Origin: JAJPXC01 sp964562375
Lineage (GTDB): Bacteria > Bacteroidota > Bacteroidia > Bacteroidales > Muribaculaceae
Assembly (NCBI GenBank): GCA_964562375.1
Contig: CAZLSW010000030.1
Span: 1-34,972 of the forward strand
DNA: 34,972 nt
Direction of reading: 5' to 3'
In this document: piece by piece, positions 31,405 through 34,972 of the stretch
Layout: every line of letters begins with the position of its first letter
How positions within the stretch are numbered: position 1 is the stretch's first letter
Program-made: the position numbers and the translations under genes
The notes under the pieces: generated by a model
Told to the model about the DNA's origin: nothing
Seen by the model: the letters and a program-made list of their open reading frames with translations, nothing else
Databases searched by the model: none

Positions 31405-33612
31405 TTATTCGTGTACAACGCGGTCGTTCAATTCAGCCAGTTTGGCCGAGTTCCAGCGGTCGGTGGTGCCTACGAGGTAGCCGGTGATGCGTTGCAGCTT
31501 GTCGATGTTGCGGCTGTGGCACTTGGGGCATTCGTGCAGGTTCTCTTCAGCGTTCTCGTAGCCGCAGTCCATGCAACGGTTGCGGTTGTGGTTCACCGAG
31601 CAGTAGCCGATGTTGTAGCGGTCCATCAAGTCCACGATGTCGCTGATGGCCTTGGGGTTGTGGGTGGCGTCGCCGTCAATCTCTACGTAGAAGATGTGGC
31701 CGCCGCCAGTAAGTTCGTGATAGGGAGCCTCCACTTGCGCCTTGTGGCGTGGAGAACACTTATAGTACACAGGCACGTGGTTGGAGTTGGTGTAGTAGAT
31801 CTTGTCGGTGATACCGGGGAGGATGCCGAACGATTTGCGGTCTTTGGCCGTGAACTTGCCCGACAGGCCCTCGGCGGGAGTGGCCAGCACCGAGTAGTTG
31901 TGCTTGTACTTCTCCGAGAACTCGTTGACGCGTGAGCGCATGTGGCTTACGATGCGCAGGCCGAGTTTTTGGCTCTCCTCGCTTTCGCCATGGTGTTTGC
32001 CGGTAAGGGCGATAAGGCATTCGGCAAGGCCGATGAAGCCTATTCCGAGCGTGCCTTGGTTGATTACGGGCTCGATGGTGTCGGTGGGTTTCAACTGGTC
32101 GGCTCCGTTCCACAGGCGTGTCATCAGCAGGGGGAATTGCTTGGCGAGGGCCGTCTTTTGATAGTTGAAGCGGTCGTTGAGCTGTTTGGCGGTAAGGTCT
32201 AAAACCTCGTCGAGTTTCTTGAAGAACAGTTCGACGCGCTCGTTTTGGTCCTTGAGGGCCATGCACTCGATGGCCAGGCGCACGATGTTGATGGTGGAGA
32301 AGGAGATGTTGCCGCGGCCGATGGAGGTTTTCTCGCCGAAACGGTTCTCAAACACGCGGGTACGGCAGCCCATCGTGGCCACCTCGTATTTGTAACGCTC
32401 GGGGTCGTTGATGTCCCACTTATCGTGGTGGTTGTAGGTAGCGTCGAGGTTGACAAAATTGGGGAAGAAGCGGCGGGCGGTCACCTTGCATGCCAGTTGG
32501 TAAAGGTCGTAGTTGCGGTCGCCTGGGAGGTAGCTCACGCCTTTTTTCTTTTTCCATATCTGGATGGGGAAAATGGCGGTTGCGCCGTTGCCCACGCCCT
32601 CGTAGGTGGATTCCAGCAACTCGCGGATGATGCAGCGACCCTCTGCCGACGTGTCGGTGCCGTAGTTGATCGATGAGAACACCACCTGGTTGCCTCCACG
32701 CGAGTGGATTGTATTCATGTTGTGGATGAACGCCTCCATGGCTTGGTGCACGCGTCCTGCCGTCTTGTTGATGGCGTGCTGCTTGTAACGCTCCACGCCT
32801 TGCAGGCCGTCAAGGCTCTTTTTGATGAAGTCGTCAATCTCGGCGTTGTAGAGCGAGCTGAGGTCTTCGCCAGTGAGCTGCTCGAGGGTTTTCACCTCTT
32901 CTATATAGGAGGAGCGCACGTAGGGCGCAAGGTAGAAATCGAACGCGGGGATAGCCTGACCGCCGTGCATCTCGTTTTGGGCCGTCTCAAGGGAGATGCA
33001 ACCGATAATTGAGGCTGTCTCGATGCGCTTGGCGGGGCGACTCTCGCCGTGGCCAGCCGAGAAGCCGTAGCGGAGGATACGGTCGAGGGGATGCTGCACG
33101 CAGGTGAGGCTCTTGGTGGGATAGTAGTCCTTGTCGTGGATGTGGAGATAATTGTGCTTGACGGCCTCCTTCACATCAGGGGCGAGAAGGTAGTCGTCGA
33201 CAAATGGCTTTGTGGTCTCGGAGGCGAATTTCATCATCATTCCCGCGGGCGAGTCGGTGTTCATGTTGGCGTTCTCGCGGGTGATGTCGTTGTTCTTGGT
33301 GTTGATAATCTCCATGAAGATGTCGCGCGTCTTGGCCTTGCGGGCGATGTTGCGCTGGTCGCGGTAGGCGATGTAGCGTTTGGCCACCTCCTTACGGGTG
33401 GATTTCATCAGCTCCATCTCCACGCGGTCCTGAATCTCCTCCACGGTCATCTTTTCCGAACCGGTCATGCCTATACGGTCGGTGATGCGGTTGATAATTG
33501 TCTCGTCCTCGCCCAACTCGGTGGCGAGCATGGCCTTGCGGATGGCGGCCTTGATTTTCTCCTCGTTGTATCCCACGACGCGGCCGTCGCGCTTTTCTAC
33601 TAATTGTATCAT
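31405..33612 (-). CDS. nrdD: Anaerobic ribonucleoside-triphosphate reductase NrdD
   Basis: A 735-residue class III ribonucleotide reductase that makes dNTPs without oxygen. An ATP-cone regulatory domain occupies about 1-95 (VEKRDGRVVGYNEEKIKAAI). The catalytic barrel includes HIHDKDYYPTKSLTC and SRGGNQVVFSSINYGTD. The zinc cysteines are CMDC (680, 683) and CPKC (695, 698), and the glycyl-radical site is RITGYLVGT with Gly711. All key residues are present. It has a clear promoter (33685-33716) and is co-oriented with nrdG. Expression under anaerobic growth is expected from the family; no oxygen-regulator site could be assigned. Confidence 0.96.
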   Translation of the reverse strand: MIQLVEKRDGRVVGYNEEKIKAAIRKAMLATELGEDETIINRITDRIGMTGSEKMTVEEIQDRVEMELMKSTRKEVAKRYIAYRDQRNIARKAKTRDIFMEIINTKNNDITRENANMNTDSPAGMMMKFASETTKPFVDDYLLAPDVKEAVKHNYLHIHDKDYYPTKSLTCVQHPLDRILRYGFSAGHGESRPAKRIETASIIGCISLETAQNEMHGGQAIPAFDFYLAPYVRSSYIEEVKTLEQLTGEDLSSLYNAEIDDFIKKSLDGLQGVERYKQHAINKTAGRVHQAMEAFIHNMNTIHSRGGNQVVFSSINYGTDTSAEGRCIIRELLESTYEGVGNGATAIFPIQIWKKKKGVSYLPGDRNYDLYQLACKVTARRFFPNFVNLDATYNHHDKWDINDPERYKYEVATMGCRTRVFENRFGEKTSIGRGNISFSTINIVRLAIECMALKDQNERVELFFKKLDEVLDLTAKQLNDRFNYQKTALAKQFPLLMTRLWNGADQLKPTDTIEPVINQGTLGIGFIGLAECLIALTGKHHGESEESQKLGLRIVSHMRSRVNEFSEKYKHNYSVLATPAEGLSGKFTAKDRKSFGILPGITDKIYYTNSNHVPVYYKCSPRHKAQVEAPYHELTGGGHIFYVEIDGDATHNPKAISDIVDLMDRYNIGYCSVNHNRNRCMDCGYENAEENLHECPKCHSRNIDKLQRITGYLVGTTDRWNSAKLAELNDRVVHE

Positions 33613-33627
33613 GGTGGTATTTAGTTG

Positions 33628-33655
33628 TCAGTTTTTAGTTTCTAGTTTCTAGTTG
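33628..33655. repeat. Short 7-bp array (TAGTTTC) in the nrdD leader
   Basis: Three or four copies of TAGTTTC or TAGTTGT, in the predicted nrdD 5' leader, 15 bases before the start codon. Confidence 0.65.
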
Positions 33656-33684
33656 TGTTGAAATAGTTGAGTTGAAATCTGTCA

Positions 33685-33716
33685 CAAAGCTACGCGATAT
33701 TTCCCGAAAGAGCAAA
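33685..33716 (-). promoter_or_regulatory. nrdD promoter
   Basis: Minus strand TTTG (33716-33713), exactly 20 bases, TAGCTTTG (33692-33685): a perfect match. The predicted leader is about 70 bases. Confidence 0.8.
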
Positions 33717-33958
33717 TATTTCGCCATGAAATTTCGTGAAAATTTTCATTTTGGAAAACTTTTGCGCCCTTGTCAAAATGTATACATCATATTATCAATC
33801 ATTTACAATTTATTTTGGAAAACTTTCAATGAATTTATGCAACACAATCCCGACGCAGATATCTCCATCATCAGCTTTGCTAATTACAAGAATCCTAAGC
33901 CTCTCTTTCTTCTCAATAACGCCAAAAATCCCCACTGATTACCTACCTCCTCCTCTTA
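33717..33958. other. AT-rich intergenic stretch without a supported gene
   Basis: Between the nrdD promoter and repeat cluster 3. It contains a 14-base direct repeat TTTTGGAAAACTTT at 33749-33762 and 33813-33826 (64 bases apart). A short plus-strand frame (33672-33938) has no recognisable features and overlaps the nrdD promoter. Confidence 0.6.
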
Positions 33959-34055
33959 GTGCGGATTATGCATCTTATGCATGGCAAAATGGGTTAAATG
34001 CTTTATTGATAGCGTTTTAGCGTTGTATAACATGTATAATTTGTATAATCGACCC
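33959..34055 (+). repeat. Module A4
   Basis: 97-base A element with a TATGC-type left end (as in A2) and a TATAC-type right end (as in A5), so it looks like a hybrid of the two subtypes. Confidence 0.85.
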
Positions 34056-34165
34056 TCTGAACATCCTCGCCACTGAGATATGTCGGGGAGAGCTGTCGTC
34101 AGCTGGTCTGGGGAGCCAGGCCCGCTGCTACCTCCACAGCCCCAGCACCCATGCTCAGCAAATGG

Positions 34166-34251
34166 GATGAGACCAATGATACTTTGAGGCTAAGGACAAA
34201 GCTCTTATAATCAGAAAGTTGATGGAAAGTATCAAGTATCATTAGTATCAT
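34166..34251 (-). repeat. Module D2
   Basis: Inverted copy of D1 with GATGAGACCAATGATACTTT at its left and the complementary end TCAAGTATCATTAGTATCAT at its right. Confidence 0.8.
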
Positions 34252-34283
34252 TGGGGTTTCTCAACGGGAGCAGGACCGAGAAA

Positions 34284-34380
34284 GGGTGGATTATACATCT
34301 TATACATCACAAAGCAGGTTAAAAACCTATGTGTAAGCGTTCTAGCGTTATATAACATGTATAATTTGTATAATCGACCC
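34284..34380 (+). repeat. Module A5
   Basis: A complete 97-base A element, close to the reverse complement of A1 (same GGGTGG and GACCC borders). Confidence 0.85.
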
Positions 34381-34425
34381 TCTGAACATCCTCGCCACTG
34401 AGATATGTCGGGGAGAGCTGTCGTC

Positions 34426-34466
34426 GACGGGTCTGGCGGAGCCAGGCCGGGATAGTAGCCCCCACC
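34426..34466 (-). repeat. Truncated B module, 41-bp direct repeat (left copy)
   Basis: This 41-base stretch recurs identically at 34693-34733 as the start of B5. Here B breaks off right after CCCCCACC and A6 begins a few bases later. Confidence 0.85.
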
Positions 34467-34471
34467 ACTTA

Positions 34472-34567
34472 GTGGGGATTATACATATTATACATCACAA
34501 AGTAGGTTAAAAGCCTATATGTAAGCGTTTTAGCGTTATATAACATGTATAAGATGTATAATCGACC
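34472..34567 (+). repeat. Module A6
   Basis: An A element with both ends of the type ...ATGTATAAGATGTATAAT, making its terminal inverted repeat more perfect than in A5. It lies inside a disrupted B module. Confidence 0.85.
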
Positions 34568-34570
34568 CCT

Positions 34571-34692
34571 CTCTACCCCTCCACCTTCATCGGCGAGTGG
34601 GTCGGTTACTCCACCAACTACCCTCTACTCACCTCCATCAATAAGCTGCAGCTCAGGCTGTTGAAGCAATATCAGGGAGAGAAGGTGTCAGT
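34571..34692 (+). pseudogene. Possible protein-coding remnant inside repeat cluster 3
   Basis: This stretch is not repeated elsewhere in the window. In one frame it reads a protein-like stretch (LYPSTFIGEWVGYSTNYP, then KLQLRLLKQYQGEKVSV) with no start codon. Its left border is the end of A6 and its right border the B tail. It may be the fragment of a gene broken by the repeats. I do not recognise the family. Confidence 0.35.
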
Positions 34693-34725
34693 GACGGGTC
34701 TGGCGGAGCCAGGCCGGGATAGTAG

Positions 34726-34765
34726 CCCCCACCGCGGTGCTGGCGGAGCCTGCGCAAGGTGGGGG
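34726..34765 (-). repeat. Module B5
   Basis: Complete B module with CCCCCACC / GGTGGGGG ends and its tail at 34693-34725. Confidence 0.85.
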
Positions 34766-34799
34766 TAAAGGTCAAGGGAGAATCAGCCGTGGTATATGA

Positions 34800-34839
34800 G
34801 ATTTCGCGAGCGCAGCGAGGGAGCCGCAAGGCCGAAATC
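34800..34839 (-). repeat. Module C6
   Basis: C core enclosed by GATTTCG / CGAAATC, the inverted counterpart of C2, with matching flanks on both sides. Confidence 0.85.
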
Positions 34840-34941
34840 GAATGACACCCCCAACCTGGTGTGAATAGGAGATGCGTCAACGGGTCTGGCGGAGCCAGGC
34901 CCGCTGCTACCTCCCCACCAGCACCCATGCTCAGTAAATGG

Positions 34942-34972
34942 GATGAGACTAATGATACTTTGAGACTAAGGG
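34942..34972 (-). repeat. Module D3 (cut by the window end)
   Basis: The first 31 bases of another D element in the orientation of D2. Confidence 0.75.

Larger units (their letters stand above)
33940..34972. repeat. Repeat cluster 3: modules A4, D2, A5, A6, B5, C6 and partial D3
   Basis: A mosaic of the same family as cluster 1, mostly in the opposite orientation, running off the window end. Order: A4, D2, A5, a truncated B (34426-34466), A6, a possible gene remnant (34571-34692), B5, C6 and the start of D3. Seventy bases at 34031-34100 recur identically at 34356-34425. No intact gene is supported. Confidence 0.85.

Noticed and set aside
33672..34020. Short plus-strand frames at 33672-33938 and 33736-34020
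   Set aside because: They overlap the nrdD promoter and each other in different frames, are AT-rich without a start context, and the second runs into module A4.
1..34972. Insertion sequence, prophage or integrative element
   Set aside because: No transposase, integrase, phage or conjugation gene is visible. The genes between the clusters are ordinary chromosomal functions.

Overview
The window reads as a chromosomal scaffold from a member of the order Bacteroidales; a Muribaculaceae-like gut bacterium is my best guess, but the family is inference. The evidence is: a fused MurF-alanine racemase, a GSCFA protein, a DUF4290 gene in an operon with rimM, a short Bacteroidetes-type primary sigma factor, a PorE-like lipoprotein of the type IX secretion system with a secreted protein carrying a type IX-like C-terminal signal, and at least eight promoters fitting the Bacteroidetes pattern (TTTG, about 20 bp, TAnnTTTG). 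A run of exactly 100 N at 10180-10279 is a scaffold gap. Both ends of the window lie inside the same repeat family, as expected for an assembly that broke at repeats.

Layout. 1-960: mosaic of short palindromic repeats, no credible genes. 1029-3499 (-): nhaA and a GT4 glycosyltransferase. 3573-9731 (+): tsaB, PorE-like lipoprotein, GSCFA protein, murF-alr. 9732-10842: three different 8-bp tandem arrays, the N gap, then a second cluster of the palindromic repeats. 10843-13835 (-): fabG-DUF4290-rimM, then an acidic protein overlapping an OmpA-domain protein. 13973-16558 (+): lysC and lysA. 16671-20085 (-): a 53-residue protein, dnaG (TTG start) and the primary sigma factor gene, a layout recalling the macromolecular-synthesis operon but without rpsU. 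20144-23042 (-): double-domain GT2 glycosyltransferase and a diacylglycerol-kinase-family lipid kinase. 23334-26507 (+): large leucine-rich-repeat surface protein. 26677-29111 (+): conserved hypothetical protein, rsmI, coiled-coil lipoprotein. 29108-30723 (-): lipoprotein, ECF sigma factor and small membrane protein. 30838-33612 (-): nrdD and nrdG. 33940-34972: third repeat cluster, largely the reverse complement of the first.

Most genes are core functions: envelope building (murF-alr, PorE-like, OmpA proteins, glycosyltransferases), lysine/diaminopimelate synthesis (lysC, lysA) feeding peptidoglycan, fatty acid synthesis (fabG), translation (tsaB, rimM, rsmI), replication and transcription (dnaG, rpoD), and anaerobic dNTP supply (nrdD, nrdG).

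The most unusual content is non-coding. (1) A family of four module types (here called A, B, C, D), each a short imperfect palindrome with its own inverted ends, is combined in mosaics at three sites. Copies of module C keep their flanking stem paired although the stem sequence differs between copies. (2) Degenerate 7-9 bp tandem arrays, with a different unit at nearly every site, sit right at gene ends and in two places reach into a start or stop codon. No transposase, phage, CRISPR, tRNA or rRNA gene was found.
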